In this document: one piece after another, positions 10,901 through 20,954 of the stretch
Layout: every line of letters begins with the position of its first letter
How positions within the stretch are numbered: position 1 is the stretch's first letter
Assembly (NCBI GenBank): GCA_003952965.2
Contig: RXIC02000051.1
Coordinates: 124,001-188,000, forward strand
Reading direction: 5' to 3'
From: Morella rubra
Lineage: Eukaryota; Streptophyta; Magnoliopsida; Fagales; Myricaceae
DNA: 64,000 nucleotides
Notes under the pieces: model-generated
Told to the model about the DNA's origin: nothing
Databases searched by the model: none
Seen by the model: only the letters and a program-made list of their open reading frames with translations
Program-made: the position numbers and the translations under genes

Positions 10901-11595
10901 TTTTTTGTAGTGACCCCTTCAAAAATTGCTAAGGGAGAATATTCCTTGTTTATTGAGGCTTCTATGTGCAGGAAATGGCAGGGTCAATCCAGACAACAGA
11001 TGCACTAGTACTATTCCCTGCTTCTCGAAAGCTCTTTCGTGCGGGAATTGAGGTCAAGCCATGCAACGCAGAAAGCTTCTTGGCAGTGACATTCAAGAGC
11101 GGTGTTATTCATATGCCCAACATAACCATCGATGACTTCATGAGCTCTTTCTTGGTGATCTGCGTGGCATTTGAGCAAAGCCATCCCAATATCTCCAAGT
11201 ACTTCATGAGGTACGCTGCTTTCTTGGACTGCCTTTCGAACACCAAAAAGGATGTTGATCTCCTTTACGAACGCAAAGTGATTGAACATGGGTTCGAGAG
11301 CGATGATCAGCTTGCTACTTACATCAACGCTTTGGGCAAGGACTTGTTGTTTGGCTTTGATAACGTATACTTACCCCAAGAAGACGATTTTGATAACTTG
11401 TCCAAAATGTTCAATGAAGTGGACGCATACTACAGGAGTGGGATCCGTTGGAAGTGGGCAGACTTCAAGCTCGAGTATTGCCACAAGCCATGGTTATTAA
11501 TTTCGGCATTTGTTGCCTTGGTGTACTTGCTACTTACATTCGCGCAGACCTTCATCAGCGGCTATGCTTATGTCCATCCAAATGGTAAACAATAA

Positions 11596-12160
11596 ATCCT
11601 CAACCTCGTTCTCCACTTCCAGAGAGCAGCCAAGTTAGCCAATATTAATGTTCGTGACATATTCAATAGGATATTGTATTCTCAAGGGTGTGAACTGTGA
11701 AGTCTTGTAGTTTGTTGTGCCGCTAAGCCTGTGTTTGGGTGAGTGATATTTTTTTAAATTTTTTTATTATTTTAAAGTAGGTAGATTCTCTTGTTATTGA
11801 AAAAAAAATTGTTGAAATTTGTAAAAAGGTATTGAAATTTGTAAAAGTTATTTTTTTTTGTTTCCAAGTTTGTAAAAAGTTATTAGAATTTAAAAAAATT
11901 ATGAAATTTGTAAGAAGGTATTGGAGTTGATAAAAAGTGATTGTGAAAAAATTCTTAAAATTTTTTTTATACCATCCAAACAAGGAAAAAAAAAAAACAG
12001 GATGGATCATGCAATAGTAAGCTCTGCGCTTGGTGTACAAACGGATGTAACACAGGGCCGAAAATAAATAAAGTGCTAATTTGTGTGCGCTTGCGGGATT
12101 AATTAATCCTCAGACTTGCTTAATCCTCGGACTTAAAGTGAGATTCTTATCATTCCGATA
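11596..12160 (+). other. 3' flank of DUF247 copy 1
   Basis: Contains aacaataaatcctca directly after the stop, shared with DUF247 copies 2 and 3. Further on, gcgggattaattaatcctcagactt around 12090 matches the region at about 47515 behind copy 2, so the duplication unit includes at least 500 bp of 3' flank. The stretch 11760-11960 is a diverged repeat of gaaatttgtaaaaaggtatt motifs. Confidence 0.6.
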
Positions 12161-12989
12161 TATAACAGGCATGTCTAAAGTAAAAGATTTCCTTTTTCAA
12201 AGTGGCGCCCTACAAATTTCTAAAATACTAGCAAAAGTCGACCACTAACGATCGTGCAAGAAGGGCGGCCCCTATTTCGACTTCCGTGATGCACCAATGC
12301 ACAGTTATTTTCAATCTTTTTGAATAGGGTGCAATCATCAGCACTTCAATTTAAAATTAATAATGGATGAATATAATATAATAAAAATAATATTTAAAAG
12401 TCTAAAGTTTTAACACTCTATCGTGGCATTTATACCTAAAATGATTGTACAATAATTGAAGTTGTTATGAAATCCAAAGACAAAGTATAAGATATTAATC
12501 AAAATATGTGTTATATACTCACCTTCACGCATGTTCTTCAAATTTTGGCCATCCAAATATTTAGCTTACTAAAATAACTTCAAAATAATCTCTCCATCAA
12601 ATTATCTTTTTTTAATCAAAATAAATATAAAAAATTCACTCAAATTATCTATCTCTTCATTTTTTCACCAATTCCGATACATCAAATCCAAATATACGCA
12701 CATTCACGCATGTTATCTCTAGCTATTTTGTTGTTTCTTTTTCCTTATTTGTGCAAAAGTCTTTGGTCCTTCCTCTTGTCTTTGTTTGCGTTTCTAATTT
12801 CCTGATTTCCCTTCCTCAACCTGATTTCCTTTCTTTGTCTGCGTTTGTTAGCGGCATTTAAAAAACCGCTGGTGAAAACTTAGCAGTGTTTTTTTGTCTG
12901 TAGCAGCATTTTCCAGCCGCAGTGTAGCCCTTTTTTTTTTTTGTCTGTTTACGATCGAGTATTGCAATTTTATCTTCAATAAAAGCATT
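12161..12989. other. Intergenic, no gene seen
   Basis: AT-rich. Around 12846-12925 there are isolated gttagcggcat and gtagcagcattttccagccgc motifs resembling the CACTA subterminal repeats, possibly a small related relic, but no termini are visible. Confidence 0.4.
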
Positions 12990-13170
12990 AATAAAAAGTG
13001 TGACGTTTAGAGCATTCGTCATTTTCAATGATATTAAATTAATGGTGTTGTCTAGTTGTGCCATCTCTTAATATCTACTCATTCCATTTCTAATTCAAAA
13101 GCTAAATGTGACTTCAATCTTCTGAGGAAGGCTTTGCTGTTGATTTTGTTGGCCATGAGAACAATGTTGT
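12990..13170 (+). pseudogene. Decayed PGG-domain relic of an ankyrin/PGG gene
   Basis: Two short blocks match the PGG exon of gene A. The phrase atggtgttgtctagttgtgc near 13039 equals the MVLSxCAI helix of the exon at 29960. The phrase gctgttgattttgttggcca near 13135 equals the LLILLAM helix at 30058. The rest is diverged and has no open frame. Confidence 0.65.
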
Positions 13171-13639
13171 AGCACACTTAGCGAGTGGGTCAAATCCTTT
13201 TTCTTTTTTCCCTTGAACATTTTGTTGGCATGAACTAGAAGGCCGGAAAGATCTATTCGGTAACCATGCATTAATGTTGTGAACTTACATATAGTTAATA
13301 TATGGCCATATATATTAGGGTCCATGCAAAATTTGAGTGGAGTATATATGTGCTTCGTCAATTGCCCATATTGTTTGAGGCATCAAAATCAGATATTATA
13401 TATAAGACTAATCCGATACACAACTTATCTCTTCAAAAATCAATTTCATCCTCACTTCACATGAAAAAAAAGTTGGCTCACTAAATTGAGCAAAGAAGAG
13501 AAATAGTAAAGCAAGTAAAGAATTATTGTTCTTCGACTTCTTCGTAAAAAAAGTAAACGATTACTTCTTTTTTCACTTCTTACAATACACTGAAGTAGAG
13601 AATATTAATTAGTCTTCTTTTTTGGAATAATTAATTAAT

Positions 13640-14600
13640 TACAATTGATGAGATCATTGTAAACCTAAATGTTCTCTGAAACAAACATAAGGGTAAACAA
13701 ATATAAGATGGACAAGGTGAATGCTTATTATGCTAGGATCAATCTTGGCCAAAGAAGTGTAAAGGTGAGAAATGATAAAGAGAAACCATTGCTTATTGTC
13801 CTTTCTTTTTAAAAGAGAAGTAAAGAATTATTTTTCCTTTTTTCCTTCTAAGCATAATTTTTGTTTCTTAAGAAAAGTAAAGGATTATTCATTTCTTTTT
13901 TCAACAATAAATAGAAGTAAAGAATCCCTGTTTTTTTATTTAATGTTTCCTAAGAGAAGCAAATAATTATTCTTTCATCTTTAATTAATTACAATTGATG
14001 AGATTGTAAAGCTAAAGGTTCTTGAAACAATCAAAAGGGTAAACAAATACAAGATGGACGAAGGCGAATGCTTATCATATTAGGATCAATCTTGGGCAAA
14101 GAAGTGTAAAGGTGAGAAATGATAAAGAGATACCATTGATTATTGTCCTTTCTCTTTGGAAGAGAAGTAAAGAATTATTCTTTTTTTTTTTTCTAAGCAT
14201 AATTTTTGTTTCTTAAGAAAGTAAAGGATTATTCCATTTCTTTTTTTCAACAATAAACAAAAGCAAAGAAGCCTTTTTTTTTTTTAATGTTTCCTAAGAG
14301 AAGCTAGTAATTATTCTTCCATCTTTAATTAATTATAATTGATGAGATTGTAAAGCTAAAGGTTATCTGAAACAATCAAAAGGGTAAACAAATACAAGAT
14401 GGATGAAGGCGAATGCTTATCATATTAGGATCAATCTTGGCCAAAGAAGTGTAAATGTGAGAAATGATAAAGAGAAACCATCGCTTATCTTCCTTTCTTT
14501 TGAAAGAGAAGTAAATAATTATTCTTCATTTTTTTTTCTAAGCATAATTTTTGTTTCTTAAGAAAAGTAAAGGATTATTCTTTCATCTTTAACTAACATT
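13640..14600 (+). repeat. Three tandem copies of a 346-bp unit upstream of the ankyrin leader module
   Basis: The landmark aatcttgg occurs at 13741, 14088 and 14433 (spacings 347 and 345), each followed by caaagaagtgtaaa and by AG/CT-rich runs such as agagaagtaaagaatta. Single diverged copies appear at about 35.1, 38.0 and 44.5 kb, always upstream of family genes or their relics, so the unit is a normal part of the upstream region amplified here. Confidence 0.85.
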
Positions 14601-14739
14601 ATTTTTCTTTAATTGAAGATAGTGTGTATGTTAGCTCAATAAGTCCATTTCTTTGCCCTCGTGTGTAGATTCCTTTCCTTTTTCCCATTTTAACAAGGAA
14701 AAGAAAGCAAGAAAAGAATTATTCCCTTTTCTTTTCTAA

Positions 14740-14928
14740 TTATGTTTGTTTACCATTTTATATATGAGACAGCCTGTGCCTCATAGTGAATATCTCCCGC
14801 CGTGCTTCATTGACACTCTCCCTCTCCATACAAGCCGTTCTATCTGTCAATATAAACATATCAATTTCAAGCACAGTCAAGACGGTGAAATTCACAAGTA
14901 CATCGGATTTTCGCAGTGGATTCAATTG
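14740..14928 (+). promoter_or_regulatory. M-module copy 1: promoter and leader of a lost ankyrin/PGG gene
   Basis: A TATA-like tttatatatgag at about 14757 is followed by a CT-rich leader, the conserved phrase atcaatttcaagcacag and a splice donor attg|gtaatctca at 14929. The same order is found at 16.6, 22.0 and 38.3 kb. No ankyrin exon follows before the next M-module, so this is an orphan leader. Confidence 0.6.
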
Positions 14929-15162
14929 GTAATCTCATTATTATCTCTCTATGCATGTACTCCCACCGTTAATTAATCGATTTCCCCTCGGTTTTCTCTG
15001 CAATAGTTTCTTGCGGGTTTGCTCCGCACAATTTGTCCAATTTTTTCCTTTGTGTGCTTCTTGTTGGTGTGCTCTGCACAAATTCAAGCCATTGTCTTTA
15101 GGCCTATAGCTAGATTCAAGCCATTTTCTTTACTCTGTAGCCCATTTTTTCCAATCCAATTT

Positions 15163-15988
15163 TGATACCGGGATTAACCGGGGAGAAGCGCAGGACACTT
15201 CGGAACACCTCGGAACTTCTAAAACGAGAAAGACCTCGGAGATAATAATGGGGACCTCGGGATGTTTGTAGGAATGTCGGGAAACACTCTAGGATGTCGG
15301 AATATTATGGGGGTATCTCGAAATGTTTGTAGGACGTTGGAAAAGGGTATAGATATCTCGGATGTTAATGGAAAGGTCGGGAAAACACTCAGAAACACAC
15401 TAACTCAGACACTCAAATAGATAAGCTCACCACCCAAGTAGAACACAAAGGGATACAGAAATCACCACCCAATGTAATCCAACACGGGATACAGAGCAAG
15501 AACTCGCCACCTATCGGAATCCACCAAAGGATAAGAGTTGTTAGAAAACTCCTTCAAAGTAGCCTAAGGCTCAAGGTGTATAAACACTCAAAAATCTTTG
15601 TTCTTTTTCCACTACTAGATAGGGGTTTAAGTAGTAAAACTTGAAACAACCCTCCAAGCATGAGTAAATGCGAAATACATCTTCTTAGGGAACATAAAAG
15701 ACTCTTAGGGAAATAAAAATACACTTTGAAAATCCAAAAGAACAACCTAAAAATAGCAAACTCGTCCAAAATTCACTAGACCTCGGAATTAGCTGCCAGC
15801 CTGACCTCCTTGGAGTAATTTATTCATAACTTCGTCTAGAAAACTCTAAATTGTACGCCATTTGATGCATTGAAAACTAGACTCGTAGATCTTTCCAACA
15901 AGCGATAATTCGAACAGAAACCCTTCATAAATCATTCCAAACTTTAATTTTAATTTCGACCTTCTGTATTAACCACACCTGTGTCGTG
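15163..15988. mobile_element. 826-bp insertion in M-module copy 1, probable solo LTR
   Basis: The M-module copies at 17.1 and 22.6 kb run without interruption across this point. Here the sequence between ccaattt (15156-15162) and aatttacagtgacc (15989) is extra and flanked by a 5-bp direct repeat AATTT (15158-15162 and 15989-15993). It begins tgataccgggattaacc and contains cgtagatctttccaacaag, wording I associate with LTRs of some plant gypsy elements. The right end is cgtg and not ca, so the LTR call is tentative; an insertion with 5-bp target duplication is solid. Confidence 0.65.
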
Positions 15989-16480
15989 AATTTACAGTGA
16001 CCCAGATAACCAAAGAGAGAACTAGCTAGTGTTGCAACAAAATTTGATTTTCTTTATTTTTTCTCTATTGGTTTAATAAAGAGTTAAGAGTCATGATAGA
16101 ATAATAACAGTCGTCATTCCAGCCTACGTGTCAGCAGCAAGTAAGCTTACCGATGTCTTTGTTGCATAACACATATATGCACCCACAAAATCTCCATGTG
16201 GATCTTTTTTCCCAAGCCTAAAAGTGCTTTTAATAGGTTAGGGGTCTCTTCGGTGCCCAAGTGCTACCCGTTAGTCAACATATTTGGTTGTGAACTTACC
16301 TTTCCAGTCATAGCTACCCTTTTTCAACTGGTAATCTCACCCAATTTGTATGGTTAAGCTTTTCCCTGTAGTCTTCCAACTTAGTTTTGGCGTTTAGTTG
16401 TGGCAAAGGAATTCGTTCTGGCTTTTTATTGAAGGTGTGGCCAGTGGGGACAACTTCTTTTTCCTGCTCAATTTTTCTTT
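15989..16480 (+). other. Remainder of M-module copy 1
   Basis: Starts with tttacagtgacccagata, matching 17116 and 22596. After that it is AT-rich intron-like sequence leading into the next module; no coding signal. Confidence 0.5.
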
Positions 16481-16755
16481 TATTCCATTTCTTTTTTCAC
16501 TAATACACAGAAGTACAGAATCGTGGTTTTTCTTTTAATTTTTTTAAAAGTAAAGAATTATTCTCTTGTTTTTTTACCTCTATATATACGAGATAATTTT
16601 TGCCTCATAGTGAAAACCTCCTGCGGTGCTTCCTCCAACACTATCTAATCTCCATACAAGCTGTTCTATCTAGTTAATCTAAACCTATCAATTTCAAGCA
16701 CAACCGAAGACGAAGAAATTCACAAGTAGGATTTTTACAGTGAATTAATCAACTG
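16481..16755 (+). promoter_or_regulatory. M-module copy 2: promoter and leader
   Basis: A TATA box ctatatata lies at about 16580, then a CT-rich leader, cctatcaatttcaagcaca, and a donor aactg|gtaatctcacc at 16756. It is nearly identical to the copy at 21985. No ankyrin exon follows it. Confidence 0.65.
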
Positions 16756-17417
16756 GTAATCTCACCTCTCCACTTTTTACTCCCCTTATTAATTATTCGA
16801 TTTTCCCATGGTTTGCTTTGCATTAGTTTCTTGCTGGTGTGCTCTGCACGGTTTGTCCAGTTTCCCTTTGGTGTGCTTCTTGTTGGTGTGTTCTGCATAG
16901 TTTGTCCAGTATTTTTGCAGTTAGTGTATAAATACAACTAAAACTAAGAATAAAATAAATATTGTTGGGTTCGTTTGAGCTTAATCGTATAACTGAACAA
17001 AACTAACCAGCAACTGACAATTGAAATTTTAGGTCAGTCGTCAAAAGCAGCTTCTCTAGGCGTAGATTCAAGCTATTTTCTTTAATTTGCAGCTCGTTTT
17101 GTCCGGTCCAATTTACAGATTTACAGTGACCTAGATAAGTAAAGAGAGATCAACTATAGATAGTGTTGAAACTGAATTTGATTTTATTTATTTTTCTCAA
17201 TAGGTTTTTATTAAATTAAACATTTTTAATAGTTAATATAGACTTAAGATTAACGTTAGGGGTCATGGGCCCCAGCACTTTTACAGGGGATCTGATGCCT
17301 GATTCGGGAAAGATATTAAAATCTGAAGGTTTTAAACATATTAAATTATAATTTCTCAATCCCATTTCGTTACAGCTGGTGTTCATGTTTCTTCTTATAT
17401 TGGGAGCTGCTATATGC

Positions 17418-17461
<44 letters not shown>

Positions 17462-17770
17462 TACGGAGTTTCTGCCATTTTAGGGACTATTGCTACCGCT
17501 GATCAGCTATAGCAGCCTATGGTGCTGTCATAATGCATACTTCGTTCTTCTCTGCTTTTATTTTATTTTTTTGTTTTTTCTAATCAACCATTTTGTTCTT
17601 TGCTTGAATCAAAGTGTTCTATATCACTGTGTACTTTTACTGTTACTTCTCTCTTTCAATCTCAATAAAAATGTTTCGAATCATTCAGTTTCAAGTTAAG
17701 CAGGATAAATCTCTCTTAACATTGATTTGGTGTGTTTTTTTGCATAGATTTTTTAGTAAGTTCCTCCATT
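16756..17770 (+). repeat. Segmental duplication, copy 1 (partner 22176-23860)
   Basis: The two blocks share long near-identical stretches, for example caactgacaattgaaattttagg and gcccagcactttacag-type sequence near 17270 and 22740. In this copy the PGG exon present in the partner is missing: homology jumps at about 17670 to ttcagtttcaag, which in the partner lies after the exon. Confidence 0.85.
17416..17461. repeat. Compound (TA)n(GA)n microsatellite
   Basis: A run of ta dinucleotides passes directly into a run of ga dinucleotides. The duplicate block at about 22890 has only tatatataga, so the array expanded after duplication or contracted in the partner. Confidence 0.95.
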
Positions 17771-18485
17771 AATGGGGGCTGCCACATGGTTATTTATTTA
17801 AGATATAGATGTACTTTGAATTTTTTAATTATGGGGTCTTGAGACTTTGCATTATGATCTCTTATTTGTATCATATTGTCCCTACTAACTATTGCGTTCA
17901 GACATTTTGCATCTTCTTTTAAAATTTGATCGAAATTTATTTTTTAATTTCAAAAATTATGATTTTATCTTCAATAAATGATCACTATCAAAATCATTTT
18001 TCATTCAAATTAACGAAAAATCTTAATAAAATGTATATTTTTTAAAATCAATAATTGATAGGTACAATGTGATAAAAATAATAAATCAGAATGTAAAGTA
18101 TCAAAATTCTCTAAGGCTGCAAAATATATTTAACCTTTATTTAAAATACACTGAAATCAATTCAGAAAAAGTCTGGTGGTGATTTGACTTCTTTTTTTTT
18201 TTTTTTCATTTCATTCTTCGTAACCCGATAACCGAAGTGTCTGAAGATCATGTTTTATTATAATAAAAATTATAGTATATTGTTAAATGGATGACTAGGA
18301 TATTTTCTAATTTATTATCTGAACTGTTGTTTGCATATAAATTAATATAAGGAAGAATACAAAATAACGTTTATGGATAAGAGCTCTAAAATCGAATGAT
18401 CAAGACAGTTACCAATTAGTAAAAGGTTGATCATGCAAGACATTTAACAAGACTAGAAAAAAATTCCTATGCGTCTAAATCTGAG
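17771..18485. other. Intergenic, AT-rich
   Basis: Continues the 3' flank shared with the block at 23830-24200 (gggggctgccacatg at 17775 and 23858). No gene seen. Confidence 0.5.
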
Positions 18486-18585
18486 AACATAGTCGAGAAT
18501 CTCATTGATCATTCTAGAGTGGGTAAGATGGCCTTCAACAAACAAAACCTCACCACTAATAGTGAAAAATTACGAGCAAAAAAGG
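18486..18585 (+). pseudogene. Relic of the end of ankyrin exon 2
   Basis: The frame LIDHSRVGKMAFNKQNLT at about 18499-18553 matches FIDHSRVDKMALNKQNLT at the end of exon 2 of genes A and B. The downstream donor is changed to aaggcaagc from aaggtaagc, so the splice site is also lost. The rest of the gene is absent. A sister relic lies at 62027. Confidence 0.8.
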
Positions 18586-19260
18586 CAAGCAATAATATTC
18601 TCTTTTGTACCCAAAACAAAATTGCCTACTTTCCTATTCATCTATCTATTATTTATGTCTTGTCTAATTTGTGCCTAATTAAAACTGATGAAAGGGTTGA
18701 TGAACTTATAAACCAAGTCACTTGAGAGCGTTGTCTAATTTGTGCTCAAGTAAAACGGGGCTAATATGCATAGTCCTACCGATGTGGAAAGTTTTCCAAC
18801 CAATGGCTTGGATTTCTCTGGAGGCTGTCTAGGATAAGAGATTAGAATATAAAAAGTCGGAACTCCTTATCTTCAGTGTCTTCCTTTTTCCAGACAGGAA
18901 AAGAATTAAAGAGGCCATGAAACAGAACGTCAAGAAAGTATTTTTCTGAAAACTGAAAGAAAAGGCCGGGTGTTTCGAAATTTTGAAAATTTTTATTTTA
19001 TTAAAATTTATAAAAAATAAAGTATATATATGTAAAAGTTTAAAAATTTTAAAATGTGTTTATTTTATTGAAAATTTTTATATCTCAAAATATTAAAAAA
19101 ATAAAGGTCACCACAATCTTAACGTTCATATTAAAGTTTTTTGTTTCTCTCGTTAAGCCCATCAAAGTTTATGCATGCCCTGCATCAAGAGTTTTTTTTT
19201 TTTTTTTTTTTTTCTTTATATTTATATTCATTTTACTTAAATTAGGTGCAACAGTAATCA
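18586..19260. other. Intron-like and AT-rich sequence behind the ankyrin relic
   Basis: Matches 62106-62821 almost throughout, including the poly-T run (19186-19215 versus 62734-62745). No gene seen. Confidence 0.5.
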
Positions 19261-20954
19261 CTTCAAGTGGACGACAGATGTTATGATGAGGTACTTCTTT
19301 TTTCCTTCCTTTATCCATCCCGGCCCCATTGTCCAATTGTGGAGCAGCTCCCAAACTTGAAAGTCACGAGAGCCTTGTCCTCACTCTTTAGTCACTCTGC
19401 TCTCCAGCTCACTTCAAGTGGACGGCAGATGTTATGATGAGGTACTTCTTTTTTCCTTCCTTTATCCATCCCGGCCCCATGGTCCAATTGTGGAGCAGCT
19501 CCCAAACTTTAAAGTCACGAGAGCCTAGGGCTGTTCAGTGCCACCGGAAAATTCCGGTGGCACCGGCACCGGCACCGGAACCGGCACCGGGTTGCCGGTA
19601 CCCGGCTTCACCGGTGCCGGTGCCGGTTTCAGGTTTTGCAAAAAACCCGGTGCTATTCCCGGGGGTACCGGGACACCGGGTTTGAAACCTTTTTTTTTTT
19701 TAAACCCAGTACCCCCCGAAATATCCTCATTTCCCCTGGCCCCCGCGTGAGTCCGTGACCCTTCCCCCCCAGCCCCTCTCGCCTGATGCCTCTGTGCCCA
19801 TGTGCCGTGCGTTTTGCCCATCCCAGTTCCCACCCGTGCCTCTCTCTCTCTCTCTCTCTCTCCTCTCTCCCTCTCCTGCCGACCACCACGCCTGCAGCTG
19901 CCGTGTCTCTCGTCGCCGACAAGTCTCTCCCATTTCCTCTGCTGTCTACTGCATTTCTCTCAAGTGCCAAGGGAGATTAGATTCGTTTAGGTACGTTAAA
20001 AATCAATGAATTTGTTAATTTTAATTTGTTCTATTGAAAATATTATGACATATATTATTGCTGAAATGTTTTTCCATTATTTGTTCGTTTTTAGGGTTTG
20101 TAATTTAATAAATTTGGAAAGTTTGGAAAGTTTAAGAAGACAACAAAGCAATAATCTGTGTGGATTTAGGTTTTGATGCCTTGGGTTTGTCTTTAGTATT
20201 GAGGATTTTTGGCAAAACGTATACCAAGCAATAATCTGTGTGTCTATTGTTAATTGATTTAAATATATATATAAGGTTGTTGTTAATTGATTTTCTTGTT
20301 CATTGATTTGCAGATGGACACTCCACCACAATTACAATCACCTGCAGTCACAGTTAATTGATTTTATTGTTAAATTCTCATCTTATCTTTTAAGATGATC
20401 TTTAATTTTATTGATTTTGGATTTCATTAGGATATTGATAGTTTTTAATGGACCAATACATCCCAATATGCAATAAAATAACCGGAAACCGCCCGCCACC
20501 GCTAAAACCGCCACCGCTAATAGGTTTGCCCTTAACGGTGTAGGTGTAGGTGAGGCCTATCCGGTGCCGGTTTGGCCAAAACACCTACACCGGGGTTGAA
20601 CAGCCTACGAGAGCCTTGTCCTCACTCTTTAGTCACTCTGCTCTCCAGCTCACTTCAAGTGGACGGCAGATGTTATGATGAGGTACTTCTTTTTTCCTTC
20701 CTTTATCCATCCCGGCCCCATGGTCCAATTGTGGAGCAGCTCCCAAACTTTAAAGTCACGAGAGCCTTGTCCTCACTCTTTAGTCACTCTGCTCTCCAGC
20801 TCACTTCAAGTGGACGGCAGATGTTATGATGAGGTACTTCTTTTTTCCTTCCTTTATCCATCCCGGCCCCATGGTCCAATTGTGGAGCAGCTCCCAAACT
20901 TTAAAGTCACGAGAGCCTTGTCCTCACTCTTTAGTCACTCTGTTGATAGCTCTC
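19261..20954 (+). repeat. Four tandem 151-bp units, the second interrupted by a hAT element
   Basis: The phrase cttcaagtggac begins at 19261, 19412, 20653 and 20804. Spacings are 151, 1241 and 151, and 1241 equals 151 plus the 1090 bp added by the hAT insertion and its target copy. The unit contains atgatgaggtacttc, ccaattgtggagcagctc and acgagagccttgtcctcac, and belongs to the start of the P-module. The partner locus at 62822 has a single unit plus a fragment. Confidence 0.93.
19526..20607. mobile_element. Non-autonomous hAT-type transposon
   Basis: The ends read TAGGGCTGTTCA and (reverse complement of the right end) TAGGCTGTTCAACCCC. A perfect 8-bp target duplication CGAGAGCC flanks it (19518-19525 and 20608-20615), and the neighbouring 151-bp units show the empty site. 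Both subterminal zones are dense in ccggtgccggt-type motifs. The interior (19740-20340) has a CT-rich leader-like stretch and intron-like sequence but no transposase frame, consistent with an internally deleted element. Confidence 0.92.

Larger units (their letters stand above)
2177..10912. mobile_element. CACTA (En/Spm-type) DNA transposon carrying host gene fragments
   Basis: The left end reads CACTACAAAAAAA and the right end TTTTTTTGTAGTG, the canonical CACTA inverted termini. The 3-bp target duplication ACC lies at 2174-2176 and 10913-10915, and the intact sequence of DUF247 copy 2 shows the site is within a continuous exon. Both ends carry subterminal motifs of the type ctatagcggcggtcac. 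Removing the nested copia element leaves about 4.05 kb. I see no transposase reading frame, so it is non-autonomous. It holds an Argonaute exon and a FAX3-like exon with their splice borders on the minus strand, which makes it a gene-capturing (Pack-type) CACTA. Confidence 0.92.
1261..11595 (+). pseudogene. DUF247 family protein, copy 1, split by a CACTA transposon
   Basis: DUF247 proteins are plant-specific membrane-anchored proteins; some act in self-incompatibility of grasses, but most have no known function. The N-terminal piece (1261-1683) reads in frame from ATG and contains the family hallmark IVSIGPYHNN. It then shifts frame near 1670 and again near 1758 and meets an in-frame stop at 2010. 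The middle block LLLENQIPF is present at about 1960-1985. At 2177 the frame is broken by an 8.7-kb CACTA element. Homology resumes at 10913 and runs to a stop at 11593-11595, after another indel near 11010. The C-terminal piece has the conserved segment WKWADFKLEYC and one hydrophobic helix before a short tail, as is usual for the family. Against copy 2 there are at least three frameshifts plus the stop and the insertion, so it is a pseudogene. It could still give truncated transcripts from the P-module. Confidence 0.9.

Noticed and set aside
12846-12925. CACTA-like subterminal motifs suggesting a further element
   Set aside because: No CACTA termini or target duplication could be found around them.
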